Shown one piece after another: positions 40,731 to 54,036 of a stretch of 64,000 nucleotides of DNA (its first letter is position 1; each line of letters opens with the position of its first letter). The stretch is from positions 1,116,001 to 1,180,000 of the forward strand of contig SRSI01000044.1 of NCBI GenBank assembly GCA_005656395.1, in the 5' to 3' direction. The stretch comes from Strongyloides papillosus (taxonomy: Eukaryota; Nematoda; Chromadorea; Rhabditida; Strongyloididae). The position numbers and the translations under genes are program-made. The notes beneath the pieces are model-generated. The model ran no database searches and was not told where the DNA came from. It saw nothing but the letters and a program-made list of their open reading frames with translations.

Positions 40731-42592
40731 ATTTACGTTGCTAAAAATTTAATATAAATATTTTGTAGAAAAGAAAACAGTACTTAATAAAAAATTAAAA
40801 TAAATGTAAACATAGAATGGTTAAAAAATAAATAAAATATAACTTAAGGTAAAAGTAAGTTTAAAAATCATTAAAGAAAAAGTAAATTTAAAAACAATAT
40901 ATTTTCATTTACTTATGATCAAGTAACAACAAAAAAGAGTGAAAGTATTACACATACGGATAAGCATAATGAACTTATCTTTAAAAATATCATATCTTTC
41001 TTCTAACGCCTACTCTTATTTATCTATAGGTATATACATACTTCTTTAGTATCTTTGAAGAATGAGTATTAAAAGCAGAGAAAATATTAATGTTCAATAA
41101 TACATATATAATTTAATAGTTGGAACAAATCGCAATCTAGCCGTTCTCATTACTTTAACATTTGATCACAAATGATATGCACATTTATATTTATATATCT
41201 TATATATATTTATTATACAAAATGCTTAACTTAAAGTTAAGTACTGAAAATAAGTGTGGTTGGTAGATTTAATGATATTTAATTGATGTATATCAAATTA
41301 ATTATTTTTTATAAAATGTAATATATCTCACTATAAAGTATGGTTGAGTGAAAAAAAATTATTGCTTTAAATTTTTTATCACTAATAGTAATGTAGTAAA
41401 TTTTAACAATCCTATCAATGATTTTTAATTTATTTTTTCTAAAATTTTTAGTTATTTATTATTACTAATACAAAGCAAGAAAAAGATTTTAAAGTTAATA
41501 TATATAATATTAAAGTTAGATATAGATTTAATAATAATACTATCTAAATATTACCTTATATTATGATTCTGATAAAATAAAAAGTAAAATTTTTAAATCA
41601 TTTTACCACCATAAATATATTTATTTTTATTTATATGTACAATTTAATAATAGGAGTGATAATATATATTTGATCTGCCAAAAATATCAATTTGATGACG
41701 AAGAAATAATGGAAAAACATTTTCTTATCATTTTTATAGTATCAACTAATATAAAGTAACTTAAATTTCAAAAAAATATTTATATTTTGAAAGCTTATTT
41801 CAAGATTTATCTTTATAATATAAATTAGTAATCAATTAAAACAACTGACAGGTTAAAAACATGTTATTTAGGTATAAGCTAAAAAATTTTTTTTGTCATT
41901 TTTATATTATATCGTCTATTTGAAAAGATTTCAAATATTTTTATTAAAATATATTTAATTGTATACATATAGAATAATGAAATGAAAATTAAACAGAAAT
42001 TTATAATTAAGACAAATTAATCATACAATACACATCACTTATAGTATTAAATTGTTGATTTGGTAAATGATTATTAAATACAGATTATCCTTTCTTAATT
42101 TTTATATATTATAAATATGAGAAAAAAATAATTTAATAAGCATACTTTTAAAGAACTGTATGAAAACAAATAAAGTTACATATTTTCCTTCTTTCTTCCA
42201 TCTTGGCTTTTATTATATTAATAAATTATTCGTAAAATGTATTCTTAATTTTTTTTGTGATATTTCATGTCCTTCAGGTAGTTGATGTGTAATATTGTAA
42301 ATAAAAACTTATAATGTCGAAAGATTTCTTTATACCACGAAAATATCTAAAGTTTTTAGTATGATTAAAAAAATATTTTTTTTCTTATCTAAATAGACGT
42401 ATAGCACCGAATAATTTAGTGAAAATGAACACAAAGATCATTCTGCCACTCATGATGCTATTTTTATTTTCCTCCAGAAATATCAATTTTTTCATTTATT
42501 CATTGTAGGTTATTAGAAAGTTGATTATCTTAAATTAAATGATATTATTATTTTACTCAGTACATAATTTAATTTATTAAATTACCAATATT
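40731..42592. other. intergenic, AT-rich
   Basis: No gene with support. A 27-codon frame starting at 42426 (MNTKIILPLMMLFLFSS) looks like a signal peptide, but no following exon could be joined. Confidence 0.45.
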
Positions 42593-43296
42593 TTAACCTT
42601 TTCAGCCCTAAACTTGAATTGAATGTAACAACATAAATTTTAATTAAAATATTACTTTTTAAAAACGAATATAGTAAAAAAAGGATGGCGAAATTGAATG
42701 AAATATTTAAAATCCCAATAAAATACAATTTATCTATCGAATAATAGCATCAAAATTAGAATAGTTATATACATTCAGTAAGTAAAAAAAAGTTAATTCT
42801 ATTGTAAGAATTCGATCTTTTACCTATATCTACTAAATATCTTAAGAAAGTCTAAAATAGTTTTATCGTTTTTGGTAAACTTTTGCAATTCTCAGCTTTA
42901 TTATGCATATATACCAAAAAAAAATTTTCATATCAATTATTTATTGTAAAATTTATTATTGCTTATAAAAATGTCTAAGAATAGAATATTGCAATATTTG
43001 AATACTTATCCATATAAAACTCAAAAATTTACTATAATAATGTCTCTTTTACTGTTTTATTATCTAACTATATGTATATATATTTTATAAATTTATTATT
43101 CTAAAATTTTTACTAAATTAGTCATTTTACCTCTGCTTTAAATAACTACTGCACTTTAATATTATGTAGCACCATATTTAATTTTAGATAGAATTATTTC
43201 GCCAACCCTTCTCTATCGAATGAGTATAAAATCATTCCATTATCTTTAAAATTGACAAAGTTATGTTTCTTACAAGTTTGGGGCTGAAAGGGTTAA
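42593..43296. mobile_element. piggyBac-type non-autonomous element (MITE) with TTAA target sites
   Basis: Direct TTAA duplications at 42593-42596 and 43293-43296 flank a 696-bp segment. Its ends are inverted: the left begins CCTTTTCAGCCCTAAACTTG and the right, read inward on the other strand, begins CCCTTTCAGCCCCAAACTTG, 18 of 20 identical. TTAA duplication with CCC/CCT termini is the signature of piggyBac-superfamily insertions. The interior is AT-rich and non-coding with no transposase frame, so the element must have been mobilised in trans. Confidence 0.82.
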
Positions 43297-44070
43297 AAAA
43301 AGTGTAGAATATATCACTTTTAAAAACAATTTAATTAATTAATCTATTTATTTAGAGAATGATATTTAAGGTTATATACAATAAAATCATAAATCTTAAC
43401 ATTTTACTTTTACACATAAAAATTGATAAATTTATAATAAATATTATGGTTTTTTTTATTAAATTTCTTAACACATACATGACTATTTTTTAATAACATT
43501 AATGGTTTATTTGATAAAATATAAATTTAATTCAAGTCTATTAAAGAATAATATACACCTCTCAACAGAAAAATGTCAAAAAAATTTTTTATTTATATTG
43601 ATTCTTTTTAATAATAGATTATCTTTACTGACACTTCTAGTTTCAATTACTACTTTTTTGGTTGTCAAAAAATGTTGAATAATCCTTTTGAATTAGTAAA
43701 TTTTATAAAATGATTCATAAAGATATAAAATATAGTGTAAGGAAAATTTTTTTTATTAATTTTTGATAATTACTATTATTACTAATAACTTATTTAATTT
43801 ATTTTAACTTGATTTTTTTTATTAAAGTTCATTTCTTTAGCGATGGTACTACAAAAAATACTAACAACCCGCAAATTATAAAATTTCAGTCAAATATCTT
43901 ACGATGAACAAGGGTGACACTTTCCATTTATTATTAAAACAAATATTTTCTCTAAAATATTAATAATGAGATGAAATTTAAAATAAAGCTTTGTTTATTT
44001 TAATAAAACATAAATTAATTGGTAATAATTATTGGCAAGAAGTCAATTTAAATAGTTTGAAATTTAATTA
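43297..44070. other. intergenic
   Basis: AT-rich. Contains one copy of the 14-mer TAACAACCCGCAAA (43862-43875), which recurs at 19219 and 62509. Otherwise nothing seen. Confidence 0.5.
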
Positions 44071-44330
44071 TTAGCATTGTTCACGGATTATTTTGTCCAT
44101 TTTTAGATCCTTTAACATAACAATAAAATGTTTGGCATGGATCGCCAATAGATTTGCTTTTTGAAGGAGTTATGTCAAATACACGACGATTGCTATTTTC
44201 AGAGCATTCATAGACTCCTTTGTGAAGCGATAATCATTATGCCTGTCTCGCGCAATTTCACGACCCAAACGTTCAACGGATTTTTTTTCTACAAAAATCT
44301 CCGTTGAATTTTGATATCTTTTAGTCTCAC
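44071..44330 (-). pseudogene. Histone H3-family pseudogene (histone fold with internal stop)
   Basis: Read on the minus strand in one frame, this segment carries the whole H3 histone fold. Blocks seen include RYQNSTEI (alpha-N), SVERLGREIARD (alpha-1), DYRFTKESMNALKIA (start of alpha-2), ANLLAIHAKHFIVM and KDLKMDKIIRE (alpha-3). A TAA at 44172-44170 breaks alpha-2, about where H3 has AYLVALFE, and the frame ends at a TAA at 44073-44071. The basic N-terminal tail is not recognisable upstream, where stops accumulate. The proline of the canonical IMPKD is Leu here. It has no introns, so it could be a retrocopy or a decayed gene. Canonical H3 versus a CENP-A-like variant cannot be settled; the third helix looks closer to H3. 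Confidence 0.85.
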
Positions 44331-44757
44331 TTGAAGAACAACTCTTCTATAATTTTTATTCTTCTTTTTTAAATGTTGTCCAGTTGATCTTGATTCATTC
44401 TTGGCCAACCTATTGATTGGTGTTTTTTATTTAACATTTCCTCCTTTTTTAATTATGAATTGTTTTATCTCTAACAGGATAATACTGATCATTTAAATAA
44501 AATAATTTTTAGCAACTAATATTGTAATAAGAATGTAGAAATTATATTGTACCAAAAAAATTTTTTTTTAAAAGCGAAATCTAGACAATTTTTAATAAAA
44601 CGTTTAATTTAAAAAAACTAGGTTAAAATATAACTTTTTATTAAATTCTTTTACAATTTTATTAAATTTAAATAAACTGTTAAATGTATACACTTTTGGG
44701 ATGATAATTTAATTTTTTTTGCCAATAATAATAGAATGTAATATTATGACAAAAAGT
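44331..44757. other. intergenic, includes eroded upstream part of the H3 relic
   Basis: 44331-44450 may be remains of the histone tail and promoter but holds several stops in the relevant frame. The rest is featureless. Confidence 0.4.
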
Positions 44758-46659
44758 TTAATTATGACTTTGTGGATCATAACCAAAATATGTTTCATCA
44801 CGAAATTCATACGTATCTTGTGAAAAGATACTTCTAAATATTCCAAAATTTTTCGAGCTTTTTTGTATTATAATCCTATAAAAAGGACAATATGATTCAC
44901 AATATGGAGTAGCTTCTTTTGAACTTTTGAAATATAAAAATTTACCACTTCTTCTTGGGGTATTCCTATTCATCCTTTCAAGAATATCATATTCACTTTT
45001 TTTAATAATACAAATAATATCTAATAAATCAAGATTTGGCCATTTAACTAATTCTCCGCCTTTCGTTTCATCAATGGTTACTATATCTTCTATTATATTT
45101 TCAAAAAAGTAATTTTCACTAAAATCAACATGTAAACCTTTTAACGTATTGAATGATGACATTATAAGGCTTAATTTAATGGCACCACATGAAATACCTT
45201 CTATACTAAAATTTTCAAGACTTTCTACACTATTTGAAAGTATATTTAAATGATCTAATGAAAACTTTGAACAACCATATATTTTAATATTTCTTATTGA
45301 CTTCCTAAATCCACGGCATATTACAGAGAACTCATCAAGTGTCTTTATTAAATCAAGTTGAAATTCAAAGACGGTTAAGTTAAGCATTTGTGATAAACCA
45401 AGACCTAAAGATTCAACTTCCTCATCAGTAAGTTTTCCATTCTCGTTTTGTCGTTTCCTAAATACTCTAAAAACTGATATCTTCGAGTATTTAGGCCATA
45501 TCAAGTCTTTTTTTTCCTTAAATTGTCCAGCTAATATCTGAGAAAACAAATTACCAACTGATGACATATAAAATGAGATCTCATATGTAACAGGTGTTGT
45601 GGTTGTCATATTAAATTTGTCCAACAATTTAAATATAGAATTATTTACATCTCCACTAATATCATTTTTGAAGATTACTTTGACATTCTTAAAATAACTA
45701 GCCAAATGAGATGCCATAAGCAATTGATCTTTTTTTACAATACCAATTGTAAAAAATCTTCCAAATGTCAGTTGGTCAAGACTTCCTTTTTTTAATTTTT
45801 CAAAACACTTTAATAAACAGGAGCCATTTTTACGGCCACACATTAGAATAACATTTCTAACCAATATAGGTATATCAATTTTCATTTCCTCAACAACTTC
45901 CTCATCAATATCAACTGAACTCTTTCCGTAATCTTCAAAAATAATATTTTTTGGATTTAATGAAGGAATAGAATTTAAAAGATGCATTGAAAATATAGGT
46001 TGGCTATTTGTTTTAAAAACAACTGTTTTTATGTTATCTAAAGTAGGTATACTATTTAAATCACTCGCCATTTCAATAGGTAAATTTTTAATAACCAACT
46101 TTGGTTTTCTTTTAAAATATGTTTCCAAAATTTTCGCTTTCTTCATGAAACTACTTTTAACTGAATCACTGGTATGGGGAATATTAAAATAAACTGTATT
46201 TTGACAACATTTAACTTTACTTCCGTCTCTGATATATTTTTGTACTCCTTCTTCTACATTGAATGGTGTAATTTGTGAACTTTTATCATTACAAATTCTG
46301 TAAAAAGTTGAACAAGTTAATTCTAATGAACATCTATCTATAAGTTTTGGCAAATTTCCAATAATCATTGACATAATCTCTTTGTTATCAACAATTGTTG
46401 TAGCATTTATAATATCCCTTTCCGTCCATTGAAATTCAGAATCATTTTTTTCTCTAATTTCATTAAATACATTTCTTAGAACCACTACTTCTTTTGATGA
46501 ATCAAAGAATGCTGAAAAATATGGTAAATAAATTTAAGTTTACTAAAAGCAATTTAACAAACCATCATAAGAATTATAAATATTTTTAAATGCTGGTGGC
46601 AATTCGTGTGTAGTTTTACTTTGGTTTTTACAACTATCGTTTTCTTCTTTCCCCTCCAT
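44758..46659 (-). CDS. F-box protein with leucine-rich C-terminal region
   Basis: Exons 46659-46563 and 46511-44758 join at an unusual GTTTGT donor and give 616 residues. An F-box-like segment is at about residues 76-115 (IMSMIIGNLPKLIDRCSLELTCSTFYRIC), preceded by an acidic/polar N-terminus. The remaining 480 residues are Leu/Ile/Asn-rich with recurring strand-helix units (NIKIYGCSKFSLDHLNIL, LENFSIEGISCGAIKL, LKGLHVDFSEN), as in LRR-type substrate-recognition domains. Such proteins recruit targets to SCF ubiquitin ligases; the target is unknown. F-box genes are often expanded and fast-evolving in nematodes. A fragment of a paralogue is at 63443-63660. Confidence 0.75.
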
Positions 46660-49600
46660 ATTGCCTAAAATTCAATTACATTTTTTAGTTAAAATTAAAT
46701 ATTTTCCATAATACTTTTAATAAAAATAAGTAATTTTAAAAAATATATAGTTTAAAAAATAAACAAGTATATGTAAATGCACAATATATTATTTATATAC
46801 CTTATTAACTAACATATTCAAGAGGCATTAAAGTACAGTAAATATACTACAACTATGTGAAACAATATTTTACTAAAATGAAGCTTAAATTTTTACTATT
46901 AATAGATTATGGTTTCTAGAGAGAATGATAAATTAGCATACACTTTCTTCCATTTCTTCAAATAAAAGAACATCTATTTTGATAAAATAACAAACACTAA
47001 CTGTAATATCAAAAATAAAAAAAAGAATAATTGAAGATTCGGTATATTCAAGTATCCTTGTGACATTAATTTTTGTTGCGGCAATAATGTAGTCTAAATT
47101 GAACTATGAAATTCTTGTATTTGATATAATAAAAAAGATTAGCTCTAATTAACTTTCATCTCATTTTATCTTAAACTACTATAATATTTTTATATAAGTT
47201 CATAAATATAATTGATATTATTGGAAAAAAAATCTTTCAGCAGATGAAAAATATTCATTCATATGAATTATAAATTTTTAATAGTTGTTTGTAGGGCAAA
47301 AAAGAAATACATAGAGCACAGTAAATATTTCTCAAATTGTCTTACTATAAAAAATTAAGATATCAAGTAAAAGTGAAGAGGTAGCTCAAAAATTAACTTG
47401 CAAATGAGAAAAAAAATTTATGAAAAGTTATACAGAGAATTCTATGGGCTTATAAAGAAGCTTTGAATAATAAATAGCAATAGTATAAAAATGAATCATC
47501 ATCTAGATTACCAAAAAGAATTTAAAATTAACTTATAATGAAAATATTTCTGTACATTTTTTAAACCATAAATAAGTTTAAATGATTAATTACTGCTATT
47601 TGTTATATCACACCATGTAAAACATTGTGAGAATGACAATAATATATAAAATATTTAAACGAAATTGAGCTTTATTCTTTTTTATTATTAAAACATAAAA
47701 AACATTTCATATAATTTGTATTTTTTTAACTTTCCTATAAAGAACTATATGAGAAAACATTTTGGCAAAGAAATATAGAATATATACTTAATAAAAAATT
47801 GTTATTTCATTACATGCAACACATAAAAAGATAAATCTTATATTATATTTTAGGTGATAAAGGATGCTATGATTGTAAGTCATATATGTGTATGAATTGA
47901 ATTATTAAAAGAAAGACATTATGATGATCAAAGGGCAACATAAAAGATGTCAAAAAACTAAATGGAAAATATAAAATTGTGATAAATCATAATAACAATT
48001 AATTTTGGCATATTTAAAAACCTTCTCAACATCAAAATACTGTTTTTCATTAAAAATATGCAAATTTATGTTTTCAAAATCAATGTTCTCATTCCAAGAA
48101 TAAATTATGGCCAATATATGCACTTAAAGATGTAAAGTTGTTGATTTTGAGAACAAAATCACTTAAGATCAATTATTATATCACTAGAACATCTGTTGAC
48201 TATATTTTGAGGAAGTTTTTTTATTAATTTTTTTAGAATAAGTGATGGAGTATAAAATGTTACAATTATAAATTATATATGAATGAACTAGCTGTTAAAT
48301 CATTATTTAGATTATCTAATTTTCTATGTATATATTTCCACACAAGAATATAATTATATTTTATGAATATAAAACTATTATCTTTAAAGGTTATGATGAA
48401 ATAACAAATGACATGTCTTTGAAGGAAAGTAAAAAGTGTAAATAAAAAAATGGTTATATTAATAGTTTTATGTTGTTTGGAAGCAAATTCTTTCATAACA
48501 ACATAAATAAGAAAAATTATGAATAAATTTTAAGATACCTGACGTTGTATATTTTATATCTTTTAAAAGATTATACAATTATGTAAAGTGTTTATATTCT
48601 TCTTACTTTTTTGATATACACATGTATATAAGTAATAGTTTTATTTTAATAAAAGGGCATTTTTAAAGTTTATGGTGTTGTTGTAGAATTTCATAGTTAA
48701 CTGGAATTACATTTAAACAAATGATTTAATGAATAGATATCTAAAAGAACGAAACAAAGAGTAAAAAAGAGAAATGTGGCAATAATTCTCTTGATCATTA
48801 TTTCTTTTTTTCAAAACAACGTTTTATAACAATAAATTTTTGTTACTAGAAAATGTTGTAAGATTATTGTAAAATAATTATAATGAAATACATATTTATA
48901 AAAAGCTACTAAAAATAAGATAAAAAGTAATGAGGAAATATTTTTATGAATCTCTAAATTGGGTCAGTATTTAAAATAATTTTGCTAATAATTTAATTAT
49001 TTCATACGATTTGGTAAATTTCTTAATATGAACCATCAGAATATAATCAAAGAGCTTCTTTTGTGTTTCAAAATATTCTAAATAAAGTTTAAATTTAATT
49101 TTAGAACTGTTACAATAAATACTCAAATAAATTTAACATTTTATGATTGCTGAATTTGAGTGATTGTTATTTTTAAAAATTTTCCTAACAGTTCTTTTAA
49201 TTGATAAGTATGCATATTAGTTTTTCTGGAATGTTTAATTAATTTCAAGTAAATATTCTGATTAGCATACCTGAGAATTACAAAGCTTGCTATTAAATTT
49301 TCTAAATTTATTTCGAAGGAATATCTATTCAACTATGCAATTCTACTTCCAAATAATATAATTATTCACAATCTGTACATATTTATTTTAAACGGTTTCA
49401 AAAAACTAATTTCCAATTTTTATAAAAATCATAATTAAAAGCATCAAATTTAGATAAAATTAATGCATGAAAAGTTTTGTTCTTTTATTTTGCTCCTTAA
49501 TTCATAATTTTATTGATGCAATATGAATTATTAATTGTATAGATAATAATGTAAGTAATTCATATTTTCAGTGCGATGTACTATATATTCTTGATTATTT

Positions 49601-51149
49601 TGTTATCTAAAACTAAATATATAGGAACATATCATTCTAACCTTACTAAAAATTGATTGAGTTAAAAACAATTTACACCAGATAAGGAAGCTTTTTAATA
49701 TAACTATATCATAATAGATTTTTAAATTTATTTCAAATTATCCTTAAAGTAACTATAAAAGCGTGACATCTAATATTGTTACTAAAACATTAAATCATGT
49801 GATAATTTCTTCCTCTATATTGAATATTTTTGCACTGACAAAAGACTCAATATATTAAAACATAATTTGTTTTTTTTTAAAATCATTATTTCCAATTTTC
49901 TATAACTACACTATTCATAAAAATATAATAGATTAAATAATAAATTTTATTGGAAGAATAATAAAGCAAAAAAAAGAATATAAAACAAAAGAATGTTATT
50001 AACATTGAAAGAAGAACTATGTCGATTTTCTATAAATTCATTGTTCTGTATGATATCTAGAATTTTGTAGAAAAAATTCTATCTAATCAGTTTAGACTGT
50101 TATTTTTTATATTTTTGCAAATGATCTGTTTAAAGTGATTATTGTGGAAATAATTTATCATATATAATTTTATTTTCTTCTGAAAACTTGATGATCAATT
50201 TTAAAGTTTAACAATTTACTACTTTTTTAATATACGCCATGTCTTTCCCAATATCTGCCACTAAATTTTCAGTGTCATTCTTTTCTTGTTCGTTTATTAG
50301 TTATCGTTAACAATAATATTTAGTTAATAAATTTTTAATACTTTTAAAAATAAGCAAAAAAATTTTAATTAATCTTAATAATAGCATTTCCTATACGTTA
50401 CTATTTTAAAAAAAAAAAAACATAGTTTATTAGTAATTTTTTCTAAATTTTTGACACATACTTTTATCCATATTAATAGTATTTGACATATTTAATATAA
50501 AATATTTTTGTACATTTTATTGTTACAAATTATTCCTTATTGTACTATTAAAAATAAACTTTTATCATATTAAATTTATTTTCAAAAAATCAATTAGTAT
50601 AAATCATTGGAAATTATAAAGAGATGGATAAATAAGACCAATTTTTGAAAAAATTAATATTAAAAATATTGATGAAGTTAAATATCATTCTTATTTTGTA
50701 AATAATATAAAATATTTATTAAATTAATTGAGTTAATTTTAAAATTTATTACATTATAATTTAATTTATAAAGTTCTTATGTCGATCTAAATCAAAAAAA
50801 TAATTTTTCAACGAAATTAAAAATATAATTTAAACATATTAATATAATTTAATTGTATCATGAGTTAAAAAGAATTAGTAATAAAGATAATGATAAAGTT
50901 TTGTGAACCATCAATTACTCAATAATTATATCTTAATATAAAATGATAAAAACATAACGTTTTGTAAATAGATATATATCAATTACAACACTATTTCAAA
51001 TTACATATGTATAACTAGTAAAATAAATTATAGATTTGTATAAATTTATTTTAAAATTGAGGGTTGTTAAAATTTAATTAAATATATTTAGTAATTTTGA
51101 GACATTAACAAAAAAGAATAAAATAATTGAAAATTTTACATTAATTAAT
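46660..51149. other. long gene-poor region
   Basis: About 4.5 kb of AT-rich sequence. Short frames at 48266 and 49141 have biased composition and no support. An exon-like patch on the minus strand near 50225-50285 reads NDTENLVADIGKDMAYIKK between plausible splice sites but could not be extended. Anything homologous to the MFS gene that lies downstream of its repeat copy is not recognisable here. Confidence 0.45.
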
Positions 51150-51591
51150 TCAAAAATTCATGTTATTGATAAATTCAATATATTTTTATTTGTGATTAAT
51201 TTTGCGTACTTAAAATAATGAAATAAATTCTAATTTTTAATTATCACTTTATCAGGTTATAAAAGAAACAACGTTTTGGGCGTCTAAATATTTATTATCA
51301 TTCATTAAATTATATTTATAGCCATATGTTGTTTAAGTTAATTACATTTCTTTATGTTTATTAAAAATAAAAGTACTTTATTTATATATAACTTTTGATA
51401 TTGTAAAAACCGTATGATAAAGTTTCCATAAGTATTATATTCTTTGGATTATTATCAATACTATGTATGTATTTTGATAAATTTAATATTAAAAATAGTT
51501 TTATATAATATAATTTCTATTTCTAAGTTGATAAATCAATTACGGTTTATATTTTTTATTGATAACGTTTTTTATACCTAATATGTAATTA

Positions 51592-53524
51592 TTTGGTTGG
51601 TGCTAAAGTTCCGTCTTTTTTTTCAATATCACTTTCTATCATAAAAACAAATATGACTACAACTAACAGAAAATCAAGCTATTATAAAAATTAGATAGTA
51701 TCACTTCTTAACCTTATAATTTGCACAATCACAATTTGTCATCCTATCTATGCTACATCTTCTTTTGCTAAACATGGATGTAGTCAGAAGTCATTTTTGA
51801 CAATGTATTTTCTAAGAGCTTTAACTAAGACATATGACAACTGATACTTCTAAAAATTTATATAGAGCATTGGGAAGAGATGTTGTAGATGTTGGAATTG
51901 TGTTAAGATCATTTTCAAAGTTCCAAGACAAAAAATAATTCTTGAATATGAAGCATGCATTTGTATGGCCTCAGCTTCGAATAAAAATTTTTTGAAATTC
52001 TATCATTTTCAAACTACTTTTAATGATCTTTAGTGTAAAATGCTATAAAAATCAGACAAAAAAGTGTTAAAAAAGTTACAAAATCCGAAGAATGATAGAA
52101 ATGCTGTTCTTCAATATGACGACATGTGACATTAAAGACTCAAAAAAATCTGAATAAGAAAATCTATGACTTTCGCTCGCACTTAACGTACTCTCCAGAT
52201 GTGTCTCCATCTAATTACTACCTAATCTTATCACTAAATAACATATAGATGACCAGGCATTTTATTTGCTAGCTGTGCCCAGTGGCCATGTATTTTTTTG
52301 CGTTAAATATTCTTCAATTACTTAAATTTTGTTAGTAGTTAATTAGTTAGTAACGGAGGAGTTAAAAATCTGTTAAAAGACATTTTTTTATATGTTTAAA
52401 AATTTATTTTAGATAGATACTTTAATATTACACGATTTCTCAATATAATATTTATTAAAACATGTTTTGTGAGTCAATCAGACATTAGAGGTACAACTGG
52501 AAAATTTTACCCCCCCCCCCCAATTCTTTTTTCATTAATAGAAAGAGCAACTAAAATAATGTATGTTGGTAAATTTATTCAGCCTGAAAACTTTGAAATA
52601 CAGAAGCCACAGTGACTCAAAGTTGGAAAAATTGATTTTTACAAGTTCCCGGTAAATAAGTTTTTTTAAAAACAAAAATTTTTTCCAAAGGTAATTCTTT
52701 ATAAGAAAACAAATGAGCATACTTTCGGATTCGTAAATTTCCGTCTTTATTGTCTTTTAAAATTTTTTTCTACTATTTCCATTGTTTTAGTACAAAAATT
52801 AAAGAAGCGCATGTTCTCACTATGCTCATTCGTTTCATCATGAAAAATTACCCCTAGAAACAATATTTAGTTTTAAAAAAATCTACTTACCGGAAACTTG
52901 TAAAAATCAAATTTTCCGACCCTGTATTACTGTAGCTCCTGTATCTCAAAGTTTCAGGCCGAATAAATCTGCCAACATACATTATATTAGTTGCTCTTTA
53001 TATTAATAAAATAAAAATGGGGGGTTACAAATTTGTGTTGTATCAAATTTTTAAAAAATGTTCGACTGACTCAAAAGACGTGATTTAATTAAAAATTCTT
53101 ACGGACTAAAACTTTTTCAAAGTATGATATCTAGTAAAACATTCAAGTTCTTCTAAATGTTACCACTTTTCATTGCGTTATAACCGCCATAGGCTGAAAA
53201 TTTAGAAATGCGAGATATCTCGTCAACGGCCCCCAACGTAAAAATATGAACATGACGAGACATCTCGTCATTAGTCATCTTTGTGATAACTTCTAGGAAG
53301 GTAGAAGCTTCAGTAAAGTTGGTGAGACAAATATTAGTTTTTTTGGAACTTTCTTCAAAAAGAATAAGAAATCCTTCACATCTGATATCGATAAGGTGGC
53401 TACTAAATGAAAACAAATGGTAGATAATAATAGAAAATATATTGTGGATTAGATAAATTTTTTATTAAAATTATAGCGTTCTAAACTTTCGGTAAAAAAC
53501 GACAGAACTTCTGCACCAACCTAA
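51592..53524. mobile_element. mariner-family transposon relic with nested insertion
   Basis: TA target duplications at 51590-51591 and 53525-53526 flank inverted ends: left TTTGGTTGGTGCTAAAGTTC, right (other strand) TTAGGTTGGTGCAGAAGTTC, which is the mariner terminal pattern. Broken plus-strand transposase is visible: RDVVDVGIVLRSFSKFQD near 51875-51930 (the helix-turn-helix end) and YSPDVSPSNYYLILSLN near 52190-52235, corresponding to the mariner YSPDLAPSDYHLF catalytic block, whose last Asp is Asn here. Many stops and frameshifts make it inactive. Removing the nested foldback leaves about 1.3 kb, the usual mariner length. Confidence 0.85.
52460..53082. mobile_element. Foldback element with long inverted arms, inside the mariner relic
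   Basis: The arm at 52460-52690 is the reverse complement of 52858-53082. Matching landmarks read on corresponding strands are GAGTCAATC/GAGTCAGTC, AGAGCAACTAA, AATGTATGTTGG, TTTATTC, TTGATTTTTACAAGTT and CCGGTAA. Identity is about 80 per cent with small gaps. The 12-C run at 52510-52521 is a 6-G run in the other arm. The central spacer is about 165 bp and non-coding. Such structures occur in foldback and some Mutator-like non-autonomous elements; the superfamily is not clear. Confidence 0.78.
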
Positions 53525-54036
53525 TATATCCTTTTGTATTTTTCAAGAGTACTCTAATGTTTGAGAAGACTTTATTTTTATAACAGATGAAATGATAAGA
53601 TTAGAATTAATTTTCATACTTTTTCGTAACAAAAAATTAATTATCTATAAACTTTATAGGATAAACGTTTATACAGTAAATAATTAAATTAATCGTTCAA
53701 GAATAATTTTTTCAATGATAGTATTTAGTAATTTTATAAAAAAAATTTGTTAACTTCTCGTATGAACGAAAAAAAGCATTGGAATTTAAAAAGTAAACTG
53801 ATAGAAGGAAATGGAATTTTGTTTACCAAAAACTTTTTAAATTTTTAAAATATTTGTTAATAATTTTAAAAGTTAATGTCCAAAACTTTTGAATTGATAG
53901 AGCTTGAATTTATTCTAATGCTTCATTTATTTTTAGTACTGTTGTCATAAAAAAACATTCAGAAAATGCCAATAATAACGATTTTTTCTCTACATAGTAA
54001 TTTATTTATTCAACACATAATTATGACACTGTTATA

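Noticed and set aside
42426..42510. Signal-peptide-like frame MNTKIILPLMMLFLFSS
   Set aside because: Only 27 codons, no downstream exon could be joined in frame, and such Leu/Ile/Phe runs arise easily in this AT-rich DNA.
50225..50285. Exon-like minus-strand patch reading NDTENLVADIGKDMAYIKK
   Set aside because: Splice sites are weak and no neighbouring exon or family match was found.
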